A stretch of DNA of 13,968 bases, taken from positions 1-13,968 of the forward strand of contig JAJYGJ010000221.1 of assembly GCA_021790695.1 (NCBI GenBank). The letters run 5' to 3'. The first letter of the stretch is position 1, and each line of letters starts with the position of its first letter. The stretch is from Nitrospirota bacterium (GTDB lineage Bacteria > Nitrospirota > Thermodesulfovibrionia > Thermodesulfovibrionales > JdFR-88). Of this stretch, positions 1-6,300 are shown in pieces. The translations under genes were made by a program, and so were the position numbers. The notes beneath the pieces were generated by a model, which worked only from the letters and a program-made list of their open reading frames with translations, was not told where the DNA came from and searched no databases.

Positions 1-1350
1 GGCGCCCTCCGGGGGACAGTCTATTTCAGCCGGGCGGAGACGTTTTACTGCGATCCGCTTTCGGCCTATATATTGATGGTGATAGCGCTTCTTTCGGCCG
101 CGGCAGCCGTCTATTCCATGGAATACATGGCCTCTGAGCTGAAGTCGGGCGCGATCACGCCCGCGGGGCTGCGCTATTACTATTTTCTTTTGAACCTCTT
201 TGTCTTCACGATGATGCTGGTGCCCGTCTCGAACAATCTGGCCCTGCTCTGGATCGCGATAGAGGCGACAACGCTGGTGTCGGCGCTGCTTGTCGGCATT
301 TACAGGAAAAAGCAGTCGATAGAGGCGGCATGGAAATATATAGTGCTTTGCACCGTCGGGATAACCTTCGCCCTCCTGGGCACCTTCATCATATATTACG
401 CGGGGGCGGGGCTGGCCTCAGCGAGGCTGGCCTCCGGCGAGCCCGGCACCCTGAACTGGACCGGCCTCAGGCTCATTGCCGGCCGCCTGAACCCGGCAAC
501 CGTGAGGCTCGCCTTCATCCTCATAATGGTAGGCTACGGCACCAAGGCCGGGCTTGCCCCCGTCCACAACTGGCTGCCCGACGCCCACAGCGAGGCCCCC
601 ACGCCGGTAAGCGCCCTCCTGTCGGGCATATTGCTCAATTGCGCCTTCTACGGCATAATGCGTTTTGCGATCATCGCCAGGGCCGCCTGCGGGCAGGTTT
701 TCGTGCAGGACATAATGGCCGCCTTCGGGCTGGCCTCCATAATCCTTGCCGGGACTTTCATGCTCATTCAACATAATGCCAAGCGTTTGCTTGCATACAG
801 CAGTATCGAGCATATGGGGATAATCTGCCTGTCTTTCGCCGTCGGCGGGGCATACGGTTTTTACGCCGCGCTTCTTCATATCCTGAACCACGCCCTGGGC
901 AAGCCCCTGATGTTCTTTGTCACCGGCCGCATCCACTCCGGATACCATACGGTCGAGACCGAAGAGGTAAGCGGCTTTCTGAAGATGTCCCCCCTCACCG
1001 GGGTGCTTGGGTTCGCGGGCATCATGGCGCTTGCCGGCGCCCCGCCCTTCAATATATTCCTCAGCGAGTTTCTGATGGTGAAGGGGCTTGCGGCGGGCGC
1101 CCACTGGTATATGATGGCCATATTCCTTGGCGCAAGCGGCTTCGTGTTCTACGGCCTCCTCAAGGATTTCGGCGGGATGTTCCTGGGGAAGCCGGAAGGC
1201 GGGCATGAAATCCGGCATGAGGGCAATTGGTGGCCTGCCAGCCTCATGATGACCGCCCTCGGGGCCGGGCTCCTTTTTCTCGGGCTCTTCATCCCGGCGG
1301 GGCTGAACAGGCTGATAACATTGTCCATCAAGATAATCGGACCGGTATAA
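1..1350 (+). CDS. HyfF/NuoL-type antiporter-like membrane subunit of an Ehr or group 4 hydrogenase-like complex (5' partial)
   Basis: The frame is open from the first base, so the N-terminus lies outside the window; 449 codons are visible. The protein is almost entirely hydrophobic helices of the proton-pumping MrpA/NuoL/NuoN/HyfF family, which moves ions across the cytoplasmic membrane in complex I-like machines. Family hallmarks (fragment numbering) are a helix glutamate at E88 (context WIAIEATTL), K182 in GYGTKAGLAPVHNWLPDAHS with the following EAPTPVSALLSG, and the later lysine K301 in NHALGKPLMF. These match the charged residues of the antiporter-like proton channel. HyfF rather than NuoL is favoured by the downstream partners, a fused C/D subunit and a NuoB-like subunit. 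A TTG/ATG at 73-78 could be read as a start, but homologous sequence (ETFYCDPLSAYIL) continues upstream, so it is internal. The next gene begins 11 bases after the stop, implying one operon. Confidence 0.9.
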   Translation, partial: GALRGTVYFSRAETFYCDPLSAYILMVIALLSAAAAVYSMEYMASELKSGAITPAGLRYYYFLLNLFVFTMMLVPVSNNLALLWIAIEATTLVSALLVGIYRKKQSIEAAWKYIVLCTVGITFALLGTFIIYYAGAGLASARLASGEPGTLNWTGLRLIAGRLNPATVRLAFILIMVGYGTKAGLAPVHNWLPDAHSEAPTPVSALLSGILLNCAFYGIMRFAIIARAACGQVFVQDIMAAFGLASIILAGTFMLIQHNAKRLLAYSSIEHMGIICLSFAVGGAYGFYAALLHILNHALGKPLMFFVTGRIHSGYHTVETEEVSGFLKMSPLTGVLGFAGIMALAGAPPFNIFLSEFLMVKGLAAGAHWYMMAIFLGASGFVFYGLLKDFGGMFLGKPEGGHEIRHEGNWWPASLMMTALGAGLLFLGLFIPAGLNRLITLSIKIIGPV

Positions 1351-1355
1351 GAGGA
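1351..1355 (+). promoter_or_regulatory. Ribosome binding site deciding a TTG start
   Basis: GAGGA at 1351-1355 lies 6 bases before TTG at 1362, in the gap directly after the upstream stop. It supports TTG 1362 over the longer frame that opens at 1227 inside the preceding gene. Confidence 0.65.
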
Positions 1356-1361
1356 AAAATT

Positions 1362-2915
1362 TTGGCCCGGAACGAGATATACAGGGAAGTGGCCCCGGAG
1401 GAATTCCGGCAGGAATGCTCAAAGCTCTTTGACGGGGGGCGGGGCCGCCTGAGACTCATGTTCGCCTCGGACAACCGCGAGACGGGGGAAGGGTTCTGCA
1501 TACATGCCGTCTTCTCCCATCCGGGCAAAAACCTCTTCGAGATACTGGCGCTTAAAAATCTCGAGGAAAAAAAGGGCGTGATCGTCTTTCCGAGCATCAC
1601 GTCAGTGGTGCCGGCCGCGCATTGGTACGAAAGACAGATCGCCGACATGTTCGGCCTGCTGCCCGAGGGCCATCCGGACCCCGCGCCGCTTGTGCTGCAC
1701 GGCCTCTATCCTCCAGGGGTATATCCGCTGAGGAGAGACATAAGCCACAAGGAGATAAGAGAAAGCCTGGACCTGGATAAGGAAGACCTCTCCCCGTTCA
1801 TGGAGGTAAAGGGCGAGGGCATCTGCGAGATACCCGTGGGGCCTGTGCACGCGGGAATAATAGAGCCCGGCCATTTCAGGTTCAGCGCCGTGGGGGAGAC
1901 GGTCTATTACCTGGACGCCCGGCTCTTCTTCACGCATAAGGGCATCGAAAAGCAGTTCGAGGGCATGGATTTCGACGAGGGGGTGAAACTTGCCGAAAGA
2001 ATCTCCGGCGTTTCCTCCTTCGCCCACTCCGCCGCTTACTGCCATGCGGTGGAGCGGGCGGCGGACACATCGATTCCGGGCAGGGCCGGGGCCATACGGA
2101 CCTTCCTCCTGGAGCTTGAGCGCCTGTACAACCACCTTGGCGATATCGGCAACATGTGCGCTGGCACCGGATTTGCTATTGGTTACGCGAAAGGGGCATC
2201 CTTGAAAGAGGGGCTGATGCGATTAAACGAGCAGTTGACTGGAAGCCGGTATCTGCGCGGCGTGAACATCCCGGGCGGCGTGCTGGTGGACGTCCTTAAA
2301 AATCCCGCGGAGACCCTCCGTATGGTTGACGGCATCACGGCGCAGTTCAAGTCCTTCATCGCCTTCCTCACCGGCGCGTCTTCGCACATGGAGCGGCTTG
2401 AAAACGCCGGCGTCCTGGCGAGGGACATAGCCTTGAGCCTCGGCGCAACAGGCATTGCCGCCAGGGCCTCCGGCCTTGATGACGACATCCGGAGGGCCCA
2501 TCCGCACCTCTATTACGGCCAGCTCATTTTTGAGACCCATACGAGAAGGAAGGGCGACGTCTTCGCAAGGATGATGCTCAGGGCGGACGAGGCGGCCTGC
2601 TCCCTTGCGATCCTCAAATCCATACTTCACAAGGCAAAGGGAAAGAGGCTGGAGGGCGACATCGCGGCTCAGCCCGTGAAAAAAATCCCGGAGTCGGGCC
2701 AGGCGCTTGGTTACGTGGAAGGGCCCAGGGGCTCCATCTTCTATTACGTAAGAGGCGGCGGGGACAAAAACAAAAAACCGCTCAGGGTAAAACCGAGGGC
2801 GGCATCCTTCTGCAACTGGCCTCTCATGCCGTTTGCGGTGCACGGCAACATAGTGCCGGACTTCCCCCTTATAAACAAGAGTTTCAACCTCTCGTATTCA
2901 GGCTCGGACGCATAG
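1362..2915 (+). CDS. NuoC/NuoD-fused large subunit (HyfG/HycE-like) lacking all Ni-Fe cysteine ligands; Ehr complex
   Basis: 517 residues from a TTG start. Residues of about 1-150 form a NuoC-like domain (ERQIADMFGLLPEGHPDP followed by YPLRRD). The rest is a NuoD/[NiFe]-hydrogenase large-subunit fold. In true group 4 hydrogenases the metal centre is held by RxCGxC near the middle and DPCxxC near the C-terminus. Here the first motif reads RISGVS (R213-S218, followed by SFAHS) and the second reads NLSYSG (N509-G514, after DFPLINKSF). All four cysteines are replaced by Ser, Ser, Ser and Gly, although the surrounding sequence still aligns. This is the pattern of energy-converting-hydrogenase-related (Ehr) complexes, whose reaction is not firmly known. 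The C-terminus stops just after the second motif, with no peptidase-cleaved tail. It lies between the HyfF-like and NuoB-like genes. Confidence 0.9.
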   Translation: MARNEIYREVAPEEFRQECSKLFDGGRGRLRLMFASDNRETGEGFCIHAVFSHPGKNLFEILALKNLEEKKGVIVFPSITSVVPAAHWYERQIADMFGLLPEGHPDPAPLVLHGLYPPGVYPLRRDISHKEIRESLDLDKEDLSPFMEVKGEGICEIPVGPVHAGIIEPGHFRFSAVGETVYYLDARLFFTHKGIEKQFEGMDFDEGVKLAERISGVSSFAHSAAYCHAVERAADTSIPGRAGAIRTFLLELERLYNHLGDIGNMCAGTGFAIGYAKGASLKEGLMRLNEQLTGSRYLRGVNIPGGVLVDVLKNPAETLRMVDGITAQFKSFIAFLTGASSHMERLENAGVLARDIALSLGATGIAARASGLDDDIRRAHPHLYYGQLIFETHTRRKGDVFARMMLRADEAACSLAILKSILHKAKGKRLEGDIAAQPVKKIPESGQALGYVEGPRGSIFYYVRGGGDKNKKPLRVKPRAASFCNWPLMPFAVHGNIVPDFPLINKSFNLSYSGSDA

Positions 2916-2960
2916 CGCCATGGAAAAAATTTTTAAAAAAATGACAATTCAGGGGTTCTT

Positions 2961-3497
2961 ATGCTGGGACGCATTCTCTATAATATTATAGGTAGAAAGC
3001 AGGCCTTGCCTGAAGATGAACTCAATGCGAGGGCGGATGCCGGCGGCATTTTGCTTGAAACCGGGCCTTTGGCGGAAAAGACGGGCCGGGTATTCAGGCG
3101 CTCCGTAAGGATAAGACAAGTCGATGCCGGCTCCTGCAACGCCTGCGAATGGGAATGCATCGCGCTTACAAACCCGGTATACGATATCCAGCGATTCGGC
3201 ATGGACTTCGTCGCCTCGCCGAGGCATGCCGATATCCTCCTGGTGACCGGGCCGGTATCGGCGGCCATGGCCAACGCACTTAAAAAAACCTATAATGCCA
3301 CGCCCGGGCCGAAGCTGGTCATCGCCTGCGGGGACTGCGCAAAAGACGGCGGCATATACAAGGGCAGCTATGCCGTCACCGACGGGGTCGGCAATATTGT
3401 GCCGGTGGATGCGTTCATCCCGGGCTGTCCGCCCACGCCGGCGCGGATAGCGGCCGGCATAATGAAAATCGTGAGGGCGTCGTCTAAAATAAAATGA
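2961..3497 (+). CDS. NuoB/HyfI-like [4Fe-4S] small subunit of the Ehr complex
   Basis: 178 residues, the usual size for NuoB/EchC/HycG-type subunits. Cluster ligands are visible: C59 and C62 in CNACEWE, C126 in CGDCAKDGG, and C156 in GCPP. These four make up the N2-type proximal cluster; C123 is an additional cysteine. The subunit would carry electrons next to the large subunit at the membrane interface. Unlike that subunit, its ligands are intact, so the complex should still be redox-active. Start ATG 2961 has AGGGG five bases upstream (2951-2955). The 45-base gap after the previous gene is A-rich and contains no convincing gene. The last codons overlap an ATG at 3494, but the better start of the next gene is at 3548. 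Confidence 0.9.
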   Translation: MLGRILYNIIGRKQALPEDELNARADAGGILLETGPLAEKTGRVFRRSVRIRQVDAGSCNACEWECIALTNPVYDIQRFGMDFVASPRHADILLVTGPVSAAMANALKKTYNATPGPKLVIACGDCAKDGGIYKGSYAVTDGVGNIVPVDAFIPGCPPTPARIAAGIMKIVRASSKIK

Positions 3498-3536
3498 GTT
3501 TTCCCGACAGAGACCCTCGGCCTCTGATATCCAAGC

Positions 3537-3542
3537 AGGAGG
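3537..3542 (+). promoter_or_regulatory. Strong Shine-Dalgarno setting the KamA start at 3548
   Basis: A perfect AGGAGG at 3537-3542 is followed by a 5-base spacer and ATG 3548. The same frame opens 54 bases earlier at ATG 3494, overlapping the previous stop, but that site has no such signal. Confidence 0.8.
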
Positions 3543-3547
3543 ATGTG

Positions 3548-5101
3548 ATGGAAACTTTGGTCACAAAAGAATCCGAAGAACCTCCAAGTAGTAAAACCGC
3601 AAACGCCATCTGCCGGCCTTTGCCGGAGACGGACCTCTTCGGGACGGAAAGACTCGCCTCAAGGCTCTGGCCCGGCGTCACCCCGGAACAATGGAGCGAC
3701 TGGAGATGGCAGATGGTAAACAGATTGAAGACGCTGGAGGACGTCTCCTGCCTGCTGGATTTGAAACCCTACCAGAAAACGCGCTACAAGAGACTCCTGG
3801 ACATGTTCCACTGCTCCATTACGCCGTATTATCTTTCCCTCATCAGGGACATCTCCGACCCGGACGACCCCATCAGAAAGCAATGCATGCCGGACCTGCG
3901 GGAACTGGATTTCCAGAGGGTGGGCGTAACGGACCCCCTCGAGGAGGAAGAGGACATGCAGGTGCCGGGGCTCGTCCACCGTTACCCGGACCGCGTGCTG
4001 GCCATTGCCACAAACACCTGCAGCATGTACTGCCGCCACTGCACCAGGAAGAGGATCTGGTGCGAGGGCGAATCGGAGAGGACCAAAAAAGAGCTGGCGG
4101 GGATGGTCCAGTACGTGCGCGCTACCCCGGAGGTAAGGGAGGTCATAGTCTCCGGCGGCGACCCGCTTTCAATGAACATGGAACTGCTGGACTGGTTTCT
4201 GGGGGAACTGGGCAGGATTTCACATGTCGAAGTCCTGCGGATAGGCACCAGAATGCCGGTCGTGATGCCGATGAAGATAACCGAAGAACTGGTAAAGATG
4301 CTGAAGGGCCACAGGCCGCTCTGGGTGAACACGCAGTTCAACCACCCGAGGGAGGTGACCGCCCTGGCAAGGGACGCCTGCGACAGGCTGCTCATGGCGG
4401 GCATCCCCGTGTCCAATCAGTCCGTGCTCCTCAAGGGCATAAATGACGCCCCCGACGTCATGAAGGAGCTCTGTCACGCGCTTCAGCGCATCATGGTCCG
4501 TCCCTATTATGTCTTCCAGTGCGACCCGGTCCGCGGAGTGGAGCATTTCAGGACGAGCATCTGGAGGGGGATCGAAATAATGGAGACGATGAGGGGCTAC
4601 ACCGGCGGGCTTGCCATACCCACTTTCGTGATCGACGCGCCAGGCGGGGGCGGCAAGATCCCCCTCCAGCCCTTCTATCTGCTCTCCATAAACGAAGGGG
4701 ACGTGCTTTTAAGGAACTACGAAGGGATGATAATCAAATACCATAACCCGGAGAACTGCCAGCAGGAAAAAATAAAAATCCGGAAACCGAATGGAAACGG
4801 CAAACTGGGCGGGACGGCCCAGCTCCTGAAGGGCCAGCGCAAAGCCCTCGTGCCGGAGGAGACCCAGCGGTACAAGCGAAGGAAACAGAAAAACATGCTC
4901 TTCGGCGCGGAGCCGCAAGACCTGCCCTCGCCGGGCGGTGGCCGCCTGCCAGCCCCGCAATTGCCGGCCGCCCGGAAGGAGATAGTAAAGCTGAAGGGCC
5001 TGCCCGGGGGCGGCGAAGGCATCGCTGGCGGCGAGGACCGGGCGGCCGGCCCCGGCCCCGCTGGCGGCCCCAGGGACCAGGGGGGGAATCGGGTGGCATG
5101 A
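3548..5101 (+). CDS. KamA-family radical SAM/PLP aminomutase, probably lysine 2,3-aminomutase-like, without zinc site and with a long C-terminal tail
   Basis: 517 residues from ATG 3548. KamA enzymes use S-adenosylmethionine, a [4Fe-4S] cluster and pyridoxal phosphate to move an amino group from the alpha to the beta carbon. The cluster motif is C158-x3-C162-x2-C165 (CSMYCRHC). The PLP lysine is K370 in DAPGGGGKIP. The two aspartates that in clostridial lysine 2,3-aminomutase hold the substrate side-chain amine correspond to D326 (QCDP) and D363 (IDAPG), which favours lysine over glutamate. Compared with that enzyme (numbering recalled), all motifs are shifted by exactly 33 residues. The four zinc cysteines, however, correspond to A301, K408, K410 and K413, so the zinc site is gone. 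Residues from about 440 form a Gly/Pro/Ala-rich tail absent from ordinary KamA proteins. The stop overlaps the next start (ATGA), implying coupled translation with the ATP-grasp gene. Confidence 0.9.
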   Translation: METLVTKESEEPPSSKTANAICRPLPETDLFGTERLASRLWPGVTPEQWSDWRWQMVNRLKTLEDVSCLLDLKPYQKTRYKRLLDMFHCSITPYYLSLIRDISDPDDPIRKQCMPDLRELDFQRVGVTDPLEEEEDMQVPGLVHRYPDRVLAIATNTCSMYCRHCTRKRIWCEGESERTKKELAGMVQYVRATPEVREVIVSGGDPLSMNMELLDWFLGELGRISHVEVLRIGTRMPVVMPMKITEELVKMLKGHRPLWVNTQFNHPREVTALARDACDRLLMAGIPVSNQSVLLKGINDAPDVMKELCHALQRIMVRPYYVFQCDPVRGVEHFRTSIWRGIEIMETMRGYTGGLAIPTFVIDAPGGGGKIPLQPFYLLSINEGDVLLRNYEGMIIKYHNPENCQQEKIKIRKPNGNGKLGGTAQLLKGQRKALVPEETQRYKRRKQKNMLFGAEPQDLPSPGGGRLPAPQLPAARKEIVKLKGLPGGGEGIAGGEDRAAGPGPAGGPRDQGGNRVA

Positions 5102-6261
5102 GAGTCGGGCTTGTCTACGATCTGAGGCGGGATTACCTCGAGATGGGTTTTTCCGAGGAGCAGACCGCGGAGTTCGACAGCGAGGAGACCATAGACACCC
5201 TTGCCGACACCCTGTCCTCCCTCGGCCACGAGGTCCATCGGGTCGGCAGCATCTATGAACTTTTGAGGCTCCTTGCGCAAGGCATCACCTGGGACCTGGT
5301 CTTCAACATCGCGGAGGGCCTTTACGGGAGGTCCCGTGAGGCGCAAGTGCCGGCCCTGCTGGAGGCCTTCAACATCCCTTACACGTTTTCGGACCCCCTT
5401 ACCCTGGCCCTTGCGCTAGACAAGGCGATGGCAAAGAGGGTCCTGCGTTCAAACGGCGTGCCGACCCCGGACTTTTTCACGATAAGCTCCATGGAAGAGG
5501 CTGAAAATCCGGGCCTGCCCTTCCCGCTTTTTGTGAAACCCGTTTCGGAGGGTACGGGCAAGGGGATCACCGCTTCCTCGATAGTCAGAAACGGGGCGGA
5601 GCTGAAAAACCAGTGCCAAAAACTCCTGGCCAGATATAACCAGCCCGTCCTCGCAGAGGCGTACCTGCCCGGCAGCGAAGTCACGGTCGGCATCCTCGGA
5701 ACGGGCGGGAAGGCGCGTGTCCTTGGCGTCCTGGAGGTGAAACTCCTCAAAAACGCGGAGCCGGGGGTCTATTCCTACATCAACAAGGAACTCTGCGAGG
5801 AGAGGGTGAAATACAGTCTTCTGAAAACAAGGAAACTGGCGGAAGAGGCGGGCGAACTGGCGCTGCGCGCCTGGCGGGCGCTCGGGTGCAGGGACGCGGG
5901 CCGGGTGGATATCAAGGCCGGCCCCGCGATGGTTGAAGGCGGCCGCGCCCCGGGCGGCCGCGCCCCGGCCGGCCGACTGGCGGGAGACGGGCTCTACGTC
6001 CTCGAGATAAACCCGCTTGCGGGACTGCACCCGACTCATTCGGACCTCCCGATACTCTGCGCGCGGGCGGGGATAAGCTATAACGACCTTATAAAAGGCA
6101 TACTGGATTCCGCCCTTGAGCGGGGTGGACCGTTCAGGGGGCGCTCCGCGGGCGGGACGCGGCGCATGGACGCTCACCCGCCGGGACATGATGCCCGCCG
6201 GGACATGGATGCCCGCCGGGATACGGGCCCAGTGGGCTCAACGGTGCCACGGGTCAATTAA
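5098..6261 (+). CDS. Ddl-like ATP-grasp ligase (first of two)
   Basis: 387 residues. D-alanine-D-alanine-ligase-like ATP-grasp enzymes activate a carboxylate as an acyl phosphate and join it to an amine. The N-terminal pre-ATP-grasp part contains DLVFNIAEGLYG. The ATP-binding lysine is K147 in FPLFVKPVSEGTGKGI, followed by LAEAYLPGSEVTVGILG. Metal and phosphate residues are R269 and D271 (GRVDIK) and E303/N305 (LEINPLAGLHPTHSDLP). D271 and E303 are 32 residues apart because a GGRAP repeat loop is inserted; related ligases have roughly half that. A low-complexity tail follows from about residue 340. The gene overlaps kamA by ATGA (5098-5101) and precedes a second ATP-grasp, suggesting sequential condensations on a KamA product. 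The substrates are unknown. A true Ddl cell-wall role is unlikely given the neighbours and the non-canonical ligand-loop sequence. Confidence 0.85.
   Translation: MRVGLVYDLRRDYLEMGFSEEQTAEFDSEETIDTLADTLSSLGHEVHRVGSIYELLRLLAQGITWDLVFNIAEGLYGRSREAQVPALLEAFNIPYTFSDPLTLALALDKAMAKRVLRSNGVPTPDFFTISSMEEAENPGLPFPLFVKPVSEGTGKGITASSIVRNGAELKNQCQKLLARYNQPVLAEAYLPGSEVTVGILGTGGKARVLGVLEVKLLKNAEPGVYSYINKELCEERVKYSLLKTRKLAEEAGELALRAWRALGCRDAGRVDIKAGPAMVEGGRAPGGRAPAGRLAGDGLYVLEINPLAGLHPTHSDLPILCARAGISYNDLIKGILDSALERGGPFRGRSAGGTRRMDAHPPGHDARRDMDARRDTGPVGSTVPRVN
5938..5967 (+). repeat. Two in-frame 15-bp repeats encoding GGRAP-GGRAP in the ATP-grasp loop
   Basis: The 15-bp units starting at 5938 and 5953 encode Gly-Gly-Arg-Ala-Pro twice, followed by a related AGR. 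They sit between the RxD and ExN active-site motifs of the ATP-grasp fold, at an apparent hairpin turn. Confidence 0.8.
6177..6224 (+). repeat. Three-copy 17/18-bp GC-rich tandem repeat in the ATP-grasp C-terminal tail
   Basis: CCCGCCGGGA recurs at 6177, 6194 and 6212, embedded in longer near-identical units. The last two units are in frame and encode DARRDM and DARRDT. The tail they form lies outside the recognisable ligase fold. Confidence 0.8.
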
Positions 6262-6300
6262 ATTAATAGCGGCGGCTGCAAATGCCCGCCCCCGCAATAA

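Noticed and set aside
73..78. TTG/ATG as the start of the first gene
   Set aside because: The frame is open to base 1 and upstream residues continue the family-like sequence, so the gene is truncated by the window.
1227..1361. Upstream extension of the NuoCD-like gene to 1227
   Set aside because: It would overlap the HyfF-like gene by more than 120 bases and has no homology; TTG 1362 has a ribosome binding site.
418..1422. Long reverse-strand frame (334 codons) opposite the HyfF-like gene, and similar frames opposite other genes
   Set aside because: These mirror strong coding on the + strand in GC-rich DNA; their translations lack recognisable domains and are Pro/Gly/Arg/His-heavy.
2920..2991. 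23-residue ORF in the gap before the NuoB-like gene
   Set aside because: It runs into the next gene in another frame, is A-rich by composition and has no supporting signal.
1362..3497. Calling these genes complex I (NuoCD, NuoB) or an active [NiFe] hydrogenase
   Set aside because: The combination with a HyfF-like subunit, and the motif positions typical of HyfG/HycE, argue against complex I; loss of all Ni-Fe cysteines argues against hydrogenase activity.
3494..3547. KamA start at ATG 3494
   Set aside because: No ribosome binding site; AGGAGG is ideally placed for ATG 3548.
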